The position numbers and the translations under genes were made by a program. Shown here piece after piece: positions 42,367-52,164 of a stretch of DNA of 64,000 nucleotides (positions within the stretch are counted from its first letter, which is position 1; each line of letters opens with the position of its first letter). The stretch is taken from positions 1-64,000 of the forward strand of contig JAGAQV010000022.1 of assembly GCA_017622555.1 (NCBI GenBank), in the 5' to 3' direction. The notes under the pieces are model-generated. The model was not told where the DNA came from and did not search any database. It worked only from the letters and a program-made list of their open reading frames with translations. The DNA is from Clostridia bacterium (GTDB lineage Bacteria > Bacillota > Clostridia > Oscillospirales > Acutalibacteraceae).

Positions 42367-42371
42367 TCAAG

Positions 42372-44351
42372 TTAATCCAAAACGGTAAAGGGTAAATCAT
42401 ATTCATCGGCGCTTTCTTTTGAGAAGAAGTGAGCGTCAAGAATATCACGTACAACCGAACCTGCAGTATAACCGTGACCGCCGTTTTCAAGTATTACTGC
42501 AATTGCTATTTGCGGGTTATCAAACGGGGCGTAAGCAATAAATATACCATGGTCCTCGGCGCCGTTTACCTGTGAAGTACCGGTTTTGCCACCAACCTTA
42601 ATAGGATAGTCGCTTAAAGCCAAACGACCGGTACCCTCTTCAGTAACCGAAAGCATACCGTCCTTAACGGCTTTAAGTGTATTTTGGCTAATGTTTATTT
42701 GGTTTTTAACTTCGGGTGCAACGGTTTTAACTGTTGCCGACATATCATAGCTAACAATTTGGTTTATAAGACTTGCCTTATAATGTGTGCCGCCGTTTGC
42801 AAGGGTGGCGGTATAGTTTGCAAGCTGAAGCGGTGTAAAGGCGTTCATTTGTCCTATAGAAATTTGCAACGTTGTACCGCCCACACGGTCAGAATCGGGC
42901 TGAATTAAAAGGCCTGCGCTGTCGTTAACCTCAACGCCTGTTTTTACACCTAAGCCGAATTGCTTGAAGTAATCGGTAAGAGATGTGGCACCAATGCGCT
43001 TACCAAGCTCGAAAAAGAAGTAGTTACAGCTTTTTGAAATAGCTGTTTTAAGGTTAATATTGCCGTGGTAATGCAAACACTTTGGTTTATAGTCGGCAAA
43101 ATAGTCATAGGTTTGAACACACCGAATAACTTCGCCGTTATTGTATTTATTAAGCTCAAGTGCGGCAACTGCAACACCCGGCTTTATAGTTGAGCCTATA
43201 GGATATACACCCTGAAATGCACGGTCCATAAGCGGCTTTGACGGGTCGGCTGCCAACTGGTTATAGTCCTTATTCATTGTGGCAGAATCGTAAGTGGGGT
43301 AATTGGCGGCCGCCATTACCTTGCCGGTTGTAACGTCAATTGCAACTGCGGTGGCGGCTTTACAGCTGCTACCTTTTGAACGAAGCTCTTTGACCTTTGT
43401 TTCCAAAGAATCCTGTGCCAAACGCTGAATATGCTTATCAAGGGAAAGCATAATGGTTTTACCGGCAATGGGTTCTTTGGTGATTTCACTTTTTATAATA
43501 TTGCCTTTTGCATCTAAATAGTAGGTGATTTCACCGTCAATACCACGAAGATATTCTTCACCCCATTTTTCAATACCGCTTTTGCCAACCTTGTCGTTAT
43601 AGGAATATCCACGCTCCTTGTAGTATTCCCAGTCTTCTTCAAAAATGGGACCTACCGAACCTATAAGGTTTACGGCTAAGGTGGTGTCAGAATATTCACG
43701 GAAGGGAACAACGTCAATTGTTACACCGCTGAGCATAAAGGCCGACTCCGTAACACGACGCATAAATTCGGTGGGGATATCCTCCGCAAAGGTGAATGGG
43801 TAGGAAATAGAAAAATCCAAAATTTCCATACTGTACCTAACACCCATAATTTTGCGTTGGTCGTTTTTGGAAAAGTCCTCAAGCTTATACCTTTTTACCA
43901 TTTCATCAAAGCAGTTTTGCGCCGTGGCATAGTTTGCCAAATCAAGCGTTTTTAAAAGCTTGTCGGTTTTCTCTCCCTCAATAAAGCTATATGGAGAGGT
44001 GTTGGTAATGGGGAGCTTGTCTGTCCACTCAGCCTCGTACTCGTTAGCGAGGTTTATAAGCGTTAATATTATTGTGTTTAAATTATCCTTTACGTAAGCT
44101 TTGTTAAAAATTATGTTGTAACCATCACGGTTAACGGCAATTTGCCTGCCAAAGCAGTCAAGAATTTCGCCACGGGGTGCGGTTATTACCGCCTTGTGCG
44201 AGCTCGCCGCACCGTAGGGTAAGCTTTTTTGAAATTCGCCTGCCGCGGTAACCTGCAAAAAATATACCCTTGCGGAAAACAAAACAATTACAGCTATAAG
44301 TAAAAGGGATAATACATTAATTTCAATTTGGCTTTTTTTCTTAAAAGGCAA
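42372..44351 (-). CDS. mrdA: Penicillin-binding protein 2, elongation transpeptidase
   Basis: Cross-links peptidoglycan along the cell side wall with the Mre complex. The 659-residue protein has an N-terminal anchor (residues 14-32), the dimerisation domain (SSHKAVITAPRGEILDCFGR) and the transpeptidase domain with all three motifs: STIK (in YPIGSTIKPG, near residue 390), SCN (in SKSCNYFFFELG, about 440) and KTG (in VGGKTGTSQVNG, about 592). It is last in the mreBCD-mrdA cluster, 18 bases after mreD. Confidence 0.95.
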   Translation of the reverse strand: MPFKKKSQIEINVLSLLLIAVIVLFSARVYFLQVTAAGEFQKSLPYGAASSHKAVITAPRGEILDCFGRQIAVNRDGYNIIFNKAYVKDNLNTIILTLINLANEYEAEWTDKLPITNTSPYSFIEGEKTDKLLKTLDLANYATAQNCFDEMVKRYKLEDFSKNDQRKIMGVRYSMEILDFSISYPFTFAEDIPTEFMRRVTESAFMLSGVTIDVVPFREYSDTTLAVNLIGSVGPIFEEDWEYYKERGYSYNDKVGKSGIEKWGEEYLRGIDGEITYYLDAKGNIIKSEITKEPIAGKTIMLSLDKHIQRLAQDSLETKVKELRSKGSSCKAATAVAIDVTTGKVMAAANYPTYDSATMNKDYNQLAADPSKPLMDRAFQGVYPIGSTIKPGVAVAALELNKYNNGEVIRCVQTYDYFADYKPKCLHYHGNINLKTAISKSCNYFFFELGKRIGATSLTDYFKQFGLGVKTGVEVNDSAGLLIQPDSDRVGGTTLQISIGQMNAFTPLQLANYTATLANGGTHYKASLINQIVSYDMSATVKTVAPEVKNQINISQNTLKAVKDGMLSVTEEGTGRLALSDYPIKVGGKTGTSQVNGAEDHGIFIAYAPFDNPQIAIAVILENGGHGYTAGSVVRDILDAHFFSKESADEYDLPFTVLD

Positions 44352-44369
44352 GATGAAATGTCCTTTCTG

Positions 44370-44885
44370 TTATATCTTAAGTTTAAGTTTTTCAATGTAT
44401 TTGTAAAGATAGTAAAACGGGAATATAAATAATGCTGTTAAAACAGCCGACGGTAACGAAATTTGAAGTAAAAATGCGAGACCGTTGTTTACACCCTCGG
44501 AAAAAGTGTGAAAAATTGCCCATTGCGATACATAATAAACTACTGAGCATATAAGTGAAATAACAATTGCCGATGGTAAGTTTTTGTTAAAAAGTGTGCT
44601 CGATGCGACCGATACGAATGTGCCTAAAAGCAAAAGCACAATTGCATTAAAGCAATAGCTCCCGTGTGCTGAAGAATCCATAATCATTCCCGAAAGAACG
44701 CCCGCTATAGCTGAAGCTAAAGGTGAATGCCAAAGTGAAAAGGCAACCAAAAGGGGAATTAAAAGGGTTGTACCTACACCAAATATTTTAATATCTAAAA
44801 AATCAGAATAATGCAGTAATGAAATTAAGAAAAAAATTATTACATTAAAGGTGGCAATTAAGACTTTTTTAAGGTTTTTGGGCAT
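44370..44885 (-). CDS. mreD: Rod shape-determining membrane protein MreD
   Basis: A 171-residue integral membrane protein with about five hydrophobic segments and few motifs, as usual for MreD; the middle has SGMIMDSSAHGSYCFNA. The ATG at 44885 is preferred to a GTG four codons upstream because GGTTGGTG lies ahead of it. It follows mreC after one base. Confidence 0.88.
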   Translation of the reverse strand: MPKNLKKVLIATFNVIIFFLISLLHYSDFLDIKIFGVGTTLLIPLLVAFSLWHSPLASAIAGVLSGMIMDSSAHGSYCFNAIVLLLLGTFVSVASSTLFNKNLPSAIVISLICSVVYYVSQWAIFHTFSEGVNNGLAFLLQISLPSAVLTALFIFPFYYLYKYIEKLKLKI

Positions 44886-44886
44886 A

Positions 44887-45747
44887 TTAGTCACCAACCC
44901 CGTCTAAAACATTACCCTGACCGTCAAATTCGGTAATTATCATAACCTGACGAAGTTCGCTAATATCGGCAAAGGGGGTAACAGTAGCATAAATAGAGGT
45001 GTTATATTTGTCGTTACCTATGGCTTCGATTTTGCCAATAAGCAATCCTTTAGGGAAAATACCCTCGCCCGAGGTTATAACATAATCGCCTATGGCAACG
45101 TTACAAGACCGTGCAAGGTTATAAAACTTGGTTTTACCCGATTTGGCAATTTCAAGGTCCCCTGAAATAACGCCCGAATCATTAGTGCGGTTATCAAGTG
45201 CACCTAGTGATAATTCGGGACTTAAAACCGTTGTAACCTTTGAAGTGGTGAGCCCTACCTGTGAAATAAAGCCCACAAGACCGGCATCAGTAATAACAGG
45301 GTCATAGGCTGAAACTCCGTTAAGAGACCCTTTGTTTATAACAAAGCTTTGGTATGGGTCGTCATTATCGCGGGAAATAAGAGTTGCGGCGGTAAATTTA
45401 AAATCAGGGTTATTTTCAGCAATTTTTAAATATTTCTTATAAAATTCATTTTCAGCCTGAGTTTGATGATAATCGGCAAGCTGTTCACGTAAATCGTTAA
45501 GCTCAGCCTCAAGCTCGGCGTTTTCCAGCATAAGCTTGTTGCCGTCACGGTAAGCCGACACAAAATCCTCAATACCGCTGTAAATACCGTTAACAGCAGA
45601 ACGAAATGGGGCAGTAATTGTGCCGATGATATTTGCTTGAGGAGATATGTGACTTCCGATTATTGAAAATATAACCGAAACCGCAATTAAAGCAATAAGG
45701 ATTGATAAAATGACCTTAAATTGCTTACTGCGAAAGAAGAATCGCAT
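44887..45747 (-). CDS. mreC: Rod shape-determining protein MreC
   Basis: A 286-residue protein with a short cytoplasmic basic start, one membrane helix (about 10-30), a coiled coil (about 65-105, LMLENAELEAELNDLREQL) and the extracytoplasmic beta domain with DPVITDAGLVGFISQVG and SGEGIFPKGLLIGKIEA. It links MreB to the synthases. The first ribosome binding site overlaps the gap after mreB. Confidence 0.93.
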   Translation of the reverse strand: MRFFFRSKQFKVILSILIALIAVSVIFSIIGSHISPQANIIGTITAPFRSAVNGIYSGIEDFVSAYRDGNKLMLENAELEAELNDLREQLADYHQTQAENEFYKKYLKIAENNPDFKFTAATLISRDNDDPYQSFVINKGSLNGVSAYDPVITDAGLVGFISQVGLTTSKVTTVLSPELSLGALDNRTNDSGVISGDLEIAKSGKTKFYNLARSCNVAIGDYVITSGEGIFPKGLLIGKIEAIGNDKYNTSIYATVTPFADISELRQVMIITEFDGQGNVLDGVGD

Positions 45748-45765
45748 GGTTTTACCTCCGAATAA

Positions 45766-46785
45766 TTATCTAAAATGTTTTCCGCGGCGGAAAACATAAT
45801 TTTCAAAGCCGCCGCTGCCTTCAAGGCGCTTGGCGGTACCCATAACCACGCAGTCAATGGGGTTTGCAGCAACTGTTACGGGCATACCTGTTTCTTCGGC
45901 AATAAGCTCAGCTAAGCCACGAAGTAATGCGCCGCCGCCCGTAAGTGTAATGCCACGGTCAATAATATCTGCCGAAAGCTCAGGTGGAGTCTTTTCTAAT
46001 GTAGAACGAATAACATCAATAATTTGCGTAATTGTGTCGGACATGGCTTCGCGCACCTCTTCCGACGAAATAATAACGTTTTTAGGAAGACCGTCAACTT
46101 GGTTTCTACCCTTTATTTCAATGCTGGTTTCGTTTTCGTAAGGCTTTGCCGAGCCAATTTCAATTTTAATTTGTTCGGCAGTACGTTCGCCAATTAAAAG
46201 GTTGTGCTTTTTACGGATATAAGTGATGATAGATTCATCCAAATCGTCACCTGCTACACGGATAGACTGTGCAGTAACAATGTCGCCAAGTGATATAACG
46301 GCAACTTCACTTGTACCGCCGCCAATATCAACAACCATATTTCCTGTGGCTTCCCATACGGGAAGACCTGCGCCAACTGCCGCCGCCATTGGTTCTTCTA
46401 CCAGGTCAACCTCAGTTGCACCTGCCTGCTTTGCGGCATCGTAAACCGCACGGCTTTCAACCTCGGTTACACCTGACGGTACGCATATAACCATTCTGAC
46501 ACGGTTAAAGAACGAGCCCTTAAGCGCAATTTTAACAAACCGTTTAAGCATTGCAGCCGTAACGTCAAAGTTAGCAATAACACCGTTTTTAAGGGGACGT
46601 ACTGCTACAATAGAGCCTGGGGTACGGCCAATCATATCCTTTGCTTCCTGACCGACAGCTCTTACAGCATCGTTTCTTATGTCGTAAGCCACAACTGAAG
46701 GTTCACGCATAATAATTCCCTTACCCTTGTGGCAAACAAGTGTGTTGGCAGTGCCAAGGTCAACGCCTATATCTGTAGTAAACAT
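45766..46785 (-). CDS. mreB: Rod shape-determining actin homolog MreB
   Basis: Forms membrane filaments that guide side-wall synthesis. The 339-residue actin-fold protein has [13 protein letters not shown] at the start, [24 protein letters not shown] and [14 protein letters not shown]. The ATG at 46785 follows GGAGATAATT; the longer frame adds only four residues. Second-to-fourth members mreC and mreD follow. Confidence 0.96.
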   Translation of the reverse strand: MFTTDIGVDLGTANTLVCHKGKGIIMREPSVVAYDIRNDAVRAVGQEAKDMIGRTPGSIVAVRPLKNGVIANFDVTAAMLKRFVKIALKGSFFNRVRMVICVPSGVTEVESRAVYDAAKQAGATEVDLVEEPMAAAVGAGLPVWEATGNMVVDIGGGTSEVAVISLGDIVTAQSIRVAGDDLDESIITYIRKKHNLLIGERTAEQIKIEIGSAKPYENETSIEIKGRNQVDGLPKNVIISSEEVREAMSDTITQIIDVIRSTLEKTPPELSADIIDRGITLTGGGALLRGLAELIAEETGMPVTVAANPIDCVVMGTAKRLEGSGGFENYVFRRGKHFR

Positions 46786-46800
46786 AATTATCTCCAATCT

Positions 46801-47700
46801 TTAAATTTCGGGCACTATAAATGTAATAGCGCCGTGGATATTTTCAATAGTAACGGGACCGTCACCCTTGGCATATTCGCCGTCAAGTGTCCACGAAACC
46901 TCTTCATCGGCTTCAATAACAAGCTTATTTGTACGGAAAAATTCCATACCCTCACGGTCGAATTCGTGCTTTAAAATACCATCAACTAAGGGCTGAAGCT
47001 TTACAATATTGTCGGGGTTGCGAATAAGTATAACTTCGAAAATGCCGTCGTTAAGGCCAACGGGAGTTTTATCATATTTAACAATACCGCCAACCGACAG
47101 CGAATTTGAAATTGCGCCGAACAGAAAGTCACCCTCAACAGTAACGTCATCGCTAGTTATTTTCATATGAATTGGCTTAATTGTGCCAAGGCTTTTAATA
47201 CCTTCAAAAAAGTATGCGCTTTGACCTAAAACATTTTTGACCTCCTGCGGTGCAGAATAGGAAGCACTTGTAAATGCACCGAAGGATGCGGTATAAGAAA
47301 AATATTTATTGTTAAAGCGGCCAATATCAAGCTTGATTTTTTTGCCGTTTATAATATCCTTTGCGGCAGTTTCAATATTGCGTGAAATGTTAAGACCGCT
47401 TGACCATTCGTTTAATGTGCCTGATGGAATGTATCCGAGAGGTATTTCGTTTTTGGAATTCATTATACCTTCAATTACTTCGTTTAAAGTGCCATCACCG
47501 CCGCAAACAACGATAAGGTCAAAATCCTCATGTTGAAGCTTTTCAACATATTGTGTGGCATCGCCCTTGGCTTTTGTCGGGTAAACCGAAACGAGATAAT
47601 CGGCATATGAAAAAACCTCAACAACCTTCAAAAGCTCGGTATACATTTTAGCTCGGCCTGAGCATGGGTTTACAATGAGCAGTAATTTTTTGTTTTCCAT
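46801..47700 (-). CDS. Diacylglycerol kinase-family lipid kinase (YegS/BmrU type)
   Basis: A 299-residue lipid kinase with LLIVNPCSGRAK at the start, VVCGGDGTLNEVIEG near residue 62 (the GGDGT nucleotide motif) and a C-terminal beta-sandwich domain with SNSLSVGGIVKYDKTPVGLNDGIFEV. It probably phosphorylates diacylglycerol or a related lipid at the membrane, for example diacylglycerol left over from LTA synthesis (an LTA-synthase-like gene lies 10 kb away). ATG 47700 is chosen because AGGTGA, overlapping the tsaD stop, is upstream. Confidence 0.9.
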   Translation of the reverse strand: MENKKLLLIVNPCSGRAKMYTELLKVVEVFSYADYLVSVYPTKAKGDATQYVEKLQHEDFDLIVVCGGDGTLNEVIEGIMNSKNEIPLGYIPSGTLNEWSSGLNISRNIETAAKDIINGKKIKLDIGRFNNKYFSYTASFGAFTSASYSAPQEVKNVLGQSAYFFEGIKSLGTIKPIHMKITSDDVTVEGDFLFGAISNSLSVGGIVKYDKTPVGLNDGIFEVILIRNPDNIVKLQPLVDGILKHEFDREGMEFFRTNKLVIEADEEVSWTLDGEYAKGDGPVTIENIHGAITFIVPEI

Positions 47701-47705
47701 TTTTA

Positions 47706-48713
47706 TCACCTGTAATCAATTGGTAATGTTGCGGTTGCATTAAGGGATGTGTCCCCAATGTTGCCGTCAAGATATTCGTAAATGGCCTGTGCGCCTACCA
47801 TTGCCGCATTGTCACCGCAGTATTTAAGCGGTGGGTAGTAAAGCGAATATCCTTTTCGTTTACACTCCTCATCTAATCTTCGGCGAAGCTCGCTGTTAGC
47901 TGAAACTCCACCCGCAACGGCGATTTTTGTATAGCCGGTTTTTTCGGCCGCCGCTATTGTGTTTTTTATAAGCAAATCACAAACACGTTGTCTGACAGTG
48001 GCACAAAGCACGGGCACGTCAATTTCAACGCCTTTTTGATTTGAATTGTGAACTAAGTTTATAACCGCAGTTTTAAGACCTGAAAAGCTGAAGTCAAATT
48101 CGCCGCCCGTAACCTTTGGGTGGGGAAGTGGATATTTTTGGTGGTCTGGCTCGGTTGCAATTTTATCAAGGGTTACACCGCCTGGGTAGGAAAGCCCCAT
48201 TTGGCGCGCAACCTTGTCAAAGCATTCGCCTGCGGCGTCGTCACGGGTTTGACCGATAATCTCAAATTTTGTATAGCTTTCAACCTTGGCAATTACTGTG
48301 TTGCCACCCGAAACCAAAAGACACAAAAACGGGGGTTTAAGGTCGGGGTGGGCAAGATAATTTGCCGCAATATGTGAGCGTAGATGGTGAACGGGTATAA
48401 GCGGCACACCTAAAGATAATGCGAGACCCTTTGCAAAGTTAACACCAACAAGCAGGGCACCGATAAGCCCAGGTGCAAAGGTAACTGCAACTGCCTCGAT
48501 ATCGCTATAGGTGAGTCCTGCTCCCTTTAAAGCCTCATCACACACAGCTGATATTGCTTCGGTATGTCGGCGGGATGCAATTTCAGGCACGACACCGCCG
48601 TATATTTTATGTTCTTCAATTTGGGTTGAAACAATGTTTGAAAGAACGGTGCGGTCCTCAACGATTGCAACAGAGGTTTCATCGCACGAGCTTTCAATTG
48701 CTAAAATTTTCAA
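47706..48713 (-). CDS. tsaD: tRNA threonylcarbamoyladenosine transferase TsaD
   Basis: Transfers threonylcarbamoyl to A37 of ANN-decoding tRNAs. The 335-residue protein has LAIESSCDETSVAIV, the metal motif HHLRSHI (His-x3-His, about residue 110), LVSGGNTVIAKV and GGVSANSELRRRL. TsaE and TsaB genes, often beside it, are absent here; rimI appears instead as part of a fused gene directly upstream. Confidence 0.96.
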   Translation of the reverse strand: MKILAIESSCDETSVAIVEDRTVLSNIVSTQIEEHKIYGGVVPEIASRRHTEAISAVCDEALKGAGLTYSDIEAVAVTFAPGLIGALLVGVNFAKGLALSLGVPLIPVHHLRSHIAANYLAHPDLKPPFLCLLVSGGNTVIAKVESYTKFEIIGQTRDDAAGECFDKVARQMGLSYPGGVTLDKIATEPDHQKYPLPHPKVTGGEFDFSFSGLKTAVINLVHNSNQKGVEIDVPVLCATVRQRVCDLLIKNTIAAAEKTGYTKIAVAGGVSANSELRRRLDEECKRKGYSLYYPPLKYCGDNAAMVGAQAIYEYLDGNIGDTSLNATATLPIDYR

Positions 48714-48717
48714 AATA

Positions 48718-49524
48718 TCAAAACCTTTTTGTCATAATAAGGGCATCTTCGCGAGGTGCGTCGTAAAAGTTTTTGCGTACCCCTTCGGTTTTATAACCAA
48801 ACCTTTCATAAAGTGAAATTGCGGTTTGGTTTGACTGCCTTACTTCAAGTGAAATAAAGCAAAGTCCTTGCAATTTTGCAAAATCATTTAGTTTAGTTAA
48901 CAGCGCCGAGGCGACACTTTTATTGCGATATTCAGGAAGGGTGGCTATATTGGTGATATAACCTTCATCCAAAACCACTGTAATTCCAACGTAACCCATA
49001 ACACAGCCATCTTTTTCAAACACAAAAAAGTGGGTGCGGTTTTGCTGGGCTTCAATTATACCGTCCTTAGTCCAAGGGTGAGAAAAGCAGACGTTTTCAA
49101 TATTAACCACACCATCAAGGTGGCTGTTATCCATAACGGTAACCTTGCCAAAGCGGTTATTAAGAGCGTCGACAATTTCATCCCTGCAATTGCGGTAAGT
49201 GGTTATATCACAGCCATATGGGTCGCTTGTACCGTCGCCCAAAACCTCACACTCCATACCCAAGGATTTCAGATAATTACAATGACTTTTTGACATACAA
49301 ATTATTGTGTCAAAATTTTTAACATCTTCAGCCGTTAATTGCTTTGAAATATGCTTTGAAATATCAATACCCATTTCTTGCATAACGGCGGCGGAATTTT
49401 CACTAACGGGGCTACCGTCAGCCGCAAGACCACGGCTTTCGCAGTCAAAGCCCATTGATTTCATATATCCCTCAGCCATAGGGCTTCGGCAGGTATTACC
49501 TGTGCAAACAAATAAAACCCTCAT
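48718..49524 (-). CDS. Fusion of low-molecular-weight protein phosphatase and RimI acetyltransferase
   Basis: A single 268-residue ORF with two domains. Residues 1-125 are a low-molecular-weight (arginine or tyrosine) phosphatase: CTGNTCRSP with Cys7 nucleophile and Arg13, and the DPYG general-acid loop near residue 107. Residues 130-268 are a GNAT acetyltransferase of the RimI type (VVNIENVCFSHPW, ITNIATLPEYRNKSVASALL, LEVRQSNQTAISLYERFGY), which N-acetylates ribosomal protein S18. Both active sites look intact. Normally rimI neighbours tsaD, so the RimI part is where expected and the phosphatase is the added piece. The start overlaps the polA stop by one base. Confidence 0.88.
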   Translation of the reverse strand: MRVLFVCTGNTCRSPMAEGYMKSMGFDCESRGLAADGSPVSENSAAVMQEMGIDISKHISKQLTAEDVKNFDTIICMSKSHCNYLKSLGMECEVLGDGTSDPYGCDITTYRNCRDEIVDALNNRFGKVTVMDNSHLDGVVNIENVCFSHPWTKDGIIEAQQNRTHFFVFEKDGCVMGYVGITVVLDEGYITNIATLPEYRNKSVASALLTKLNDFAKLQGLCFISLEVRQSNQTAISLYERFGYKTEGVRKNFYDAPREDALIMTKRF

Positions 49525-52046
49525 TAAATTTTGCTCCTAAGCCAGTTTTCACCGTATGCGGCATCGGCGGTTAAGGTAACTGCCATATTTGCGGCATTTT
49601 CCATTTCATACTTTAAAATGTCACAAACCCTTTGGGCATCTTCTTTTAAGCATTCAACAATTAATTCGTCGTGCACCTGCAAAATAAGCTTTGCGGTGGG
49701 CACTTCCTTTTCCAAACGGTTAAATACCTTAACCATTGCAAGCTTAATAACATCAGCCGCAGTGCCTTGAATTGGGGCATTGCGCGCAACACGTTCGCCA
49801 AAGGCACGAATCATACCGTTGCTGTTTTGAAGCTCGGGCAAATAACGTTTCCTGCCGAAAAGGGTGGTTACATAACCGTTTTGCTTCGCATCATTTATGG
49901 TGTTTTCCATATAAGCGGCGACCTTTGGGTAGGTGGCAAGGTATGATTTAATATAATCGTCGGCTTCCTTGCGGGTAACACCAATGTCTTTAGCAAGTGA
50001 AAAAGCGCCAATGCCGTAAACAATGCCAAAATTAACTGCCTTTGCACGACTTCTGAGCACGGGGGTAACCATTTCTATAGGTAGTCCGAAAACCTGCGCT
50101 GCGGTAGCGGTGTGAATATCAGCGCCACTCGTAAAAGCGTTTATCATATTTTCGTCGCCCGACATGCTTGCAAGTACCCTAAGTTCAATTTGTGAATAGT
50201 CGGCATCAACTAAAACCTTGTTTTTACCTGCAACAAAAAATTCACGAAGTCTTTTACCCTCGTTTGTGCGAACGGGAATATTTTGTAAATTGGGCTCAAG
50301 CGAGCTTATACGACCTGTTCGGGTTTCGGTTTGGTTAAAGGTGGTGTGGATTTTGCCGTCCGCTTGTACACATTCCTGAAGCCCGTCGGTGTAGGTTGAT
50401 TTTAATTTTGCAAGGGTGCGATATTCAAGCAAAAGTGAAACCGCAGGGTGTAGGTGTTTTAAATCCTCAAGTACTTCAGCGTTAGTGCTGTAGCCGCTTT
50501 TAGTTTTCTTTTTTGCGGGAAGTCCCAATTCTTCAAAAAGGGCAACGCCCAATTGCTTTGGCGAATTAAGGTTAAATTCGTAACCTACTAAACCGTAAAT
50601 TTCTTTTTCAATAACGTCAATTCGGTCAGCCAGTTCGTTTGACATTGCTTTAAGTCCATCAACGTCAACCGAAAAGCCAACAAGCTCCATATCGCCAAGA
50701 ACTTTTGCAAGGGGCATTTCAATGGTTTCAAACAATTCGGTTTGACCGCTTCGGTCAAGCTCGTTTTGCAAAAGGTCACAGCAGTCATCAAATAAAGCCG
50801 CATTTTTTATTATTTGCTCGGCATCACCATCAAATTCGGGCAACGTTGCGCCGTATTCCTGAAAAAGACGGTCGGTGTCATAGCTCGAGGCTGAGGGGTT
50901 ACAAATATATGCCGCAAGTAAGGCATCAAAAACAACGCTTTCGGTGTTTTTGAATTTTTTGTATAGGTTTTTATAATCGTAAACACGTTTTTTAATGGTG
51001 GAATCTTTTAAAATATCGGCAATATACTCTTCATCACATTTAAAGGCGTTGCCGTCACTTATAACCGCCCATTCACCGTTTTCACAGTAAAGGGTGGCGG
51101 TGTCGCTTACTAAAGGTAGCGCGCAAACTGAAAGCTTTTTAACGGTGGTGTTTTTCTCGGGCATGGGTGTGCTGTCAGCATGAAGACCCATTTTTTCCAT
51201 AATTTTAAACAGCTCAAGTCCTGTCATAAAATGGGCAAGGCTTTGGGTATTTTGCTGTTTATATTTATAACTGTCAAGGTTAGCACTTATGGGGGCCGTC
51301 TTACAAATTGTACCAAGCTCACGGCTTAAAAAGGCATTTTCTTTATCGGCTAAAAGCTTGTTTTTAATGCCTTCTTTTATGTCAAGCTCGTCAAGATTTT
51401 CGTAAATATAGTCAATACTGTGGAAGCGTTCAATAAGATCACTTGCGGTTTTTTCACCAACGCCTGCAACACCGGGTATATTATCCGAACTGTCACCCAT
51501 TAAGGCTTTAAGCTCAATCATTTCATTAGGGGTTAGGCCGTATTTCAAATCAAGCTCGTCAACTGTGTAATTAACAATCTCGGGCTTGCCCATTTTGGTG
51601 GTAGCAAGGAGTACGCGGGTTTTGTCGGAAATAAGCTGCAGAGAATCACGGTCACCCGTTGAAATTACACACTCATTATCGCTTTCTTCACAAAGTCGGG
51701 CAATAGTGCCCAAAATGTCGTCGGCTTCAAAACCTTCACATTCAAGCCTTACATAGCCTGCCAAATCAAGCCATTCTTTTAAAAGGGGCATTTGCTGGCG
51801 AAGTTCTTCGGGCATACCTTTACGGCCTGCCTTGTAGGCTTCATATTTCAAGTGGCGAAAGGTTGGTGCTTTAAGATCAAATGCAACAACTACGCCGTCA
51901 GGCTTTTCCATTTCTTCCAAACGGTGTAAAATGTTTATAAAACCGTATATAGCATTGGTGTACTGACCGTTTTTAGTGGTCAGCATTTTTATGCCGTAAA
52001 AAGCACGGTTTATTAAGCTGTTACCGTCAATTGCAAGTAACTTCAT
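49524..52046 (-). CDS. polA: DNA polymerase I
   Basis: Fills gaps and removes RNA primers. The 840-residue protein has the 5'-3' exonuclease/FEN domain (LLAIDGNSLINRAFYG, ECEGFEADDILGT, GDSSDNIPGVAGVGEKTA), a degenerate 3'-5' exonuclease region (residues about 300-450, no canonical Asp/Glu set seen) and the polymerase domain (DADYSQIELRVLAS, RRAKAVNFGIVYG-type and the QVHDELIVE motif). The proofreading site is probably inactive, as in Bacillus. The second ATG is preferred from GGGG spacing. It leads the eight-gene operon. Confidence 0.95.
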   Translation of the reverse strand: MKLLAIDGNSLINRAFYGIKMLTTKNGQYTNAIYGFINILHRLEEMEKPDGVVVAFDLKAPTFRHLKYEAYKAGRKGMPEELRQQMPLLKEWLDLAGYVRLECEGFEADDILGTIARLCEESDNECVISTGDRDSLQLISDKTRVLLATTKMGKPEIVNYTVDELDLKYGLTPNEMIELKALMGDSSDNIPGVAGVGEKTASDLIERFHSIDYIYENLDELDIKEGIKNKLLADKENAFLSRELGTICKTAPISANLDSYKYKQQNTQSLAHFMTGLELFKIMEKMGLHADSTPMPEKNTTVKKLSVCALPLVSDTATLYCENGEWAVISDGNAFKCDEEYIADILKDSTIKKRVYDYKNLYKKFKNTESVVFDALLAAYICNPSASSYDTDRLFQEYGATLPEFDGDAEQIIKNAALFDDCCDLLQNELDRSGQTELFETIEMPLAKVLGDMELVGFSVDVDGLKAMSNELADRIDVIEKEIYGLVGYEFNLNSPKQLGVALFEELGLPAKKKTKSGYSTNAEVLEDLKHLHPAVSLLLEYRTLAKLKSTYTDGLQECVQADGKIHTTFNQTETRTGRISSLEPNLQNIPVRTNEGKRLREFFVAGKNKVLVDADYSQIELRVLASMSGDENMINAFTSGADIHTATAAQVFGLPIEMVTPVLRSRAKAVNFGIVYGIGAFSLAKDIGVTRKEADDYIKSYLATYPKVAAYMENTINDAKQNGYVTTLFGRKRYLPELQNSNGMIRAFGERVARNAPIQGTAADVIKLAMVKVFNRLEKEVPTAKLILQVHDELIVECLKEDAQRVCDILKYEMENAANMAVTLTADAAYGENWLRSKI

Positions 52047-52081
52047 CATATTACCCCATTTTAAAATAATATATATACTAG

Positions 52082-52110
52082 ATTATAACACCTTTTAACC
52101 AATATGTCAC
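52082..52110 (-). promoter_or_regulatory. Promoter of the polA-tsaD-mre operon
   Basis: On the minus strand GTGACA (52110-52105), 17 bases, TATAAT (52087-52082). Confidence 0.72.
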
Positions 52111-52128
52111 CATATTTTTATAAAAAAA

Positions 52129-52157
52129 TTGACACTTTTTATCTTTTTAGGTATAAT
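52129..52157 (+). promoter_or_regulatory. Perfect sigma-A promoter of dusB, almost touching the start codon
   Basis: TTGACA (52129-52134), 17 bases, TATAAT (52152-52157). The ATG of dusB begins at 52165, seven bases after the -10 box, so transcription is expected to start at or just before the A of ATG. Confidence 0.88.
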
Positions 52158-52164
52158 CGGTTTC

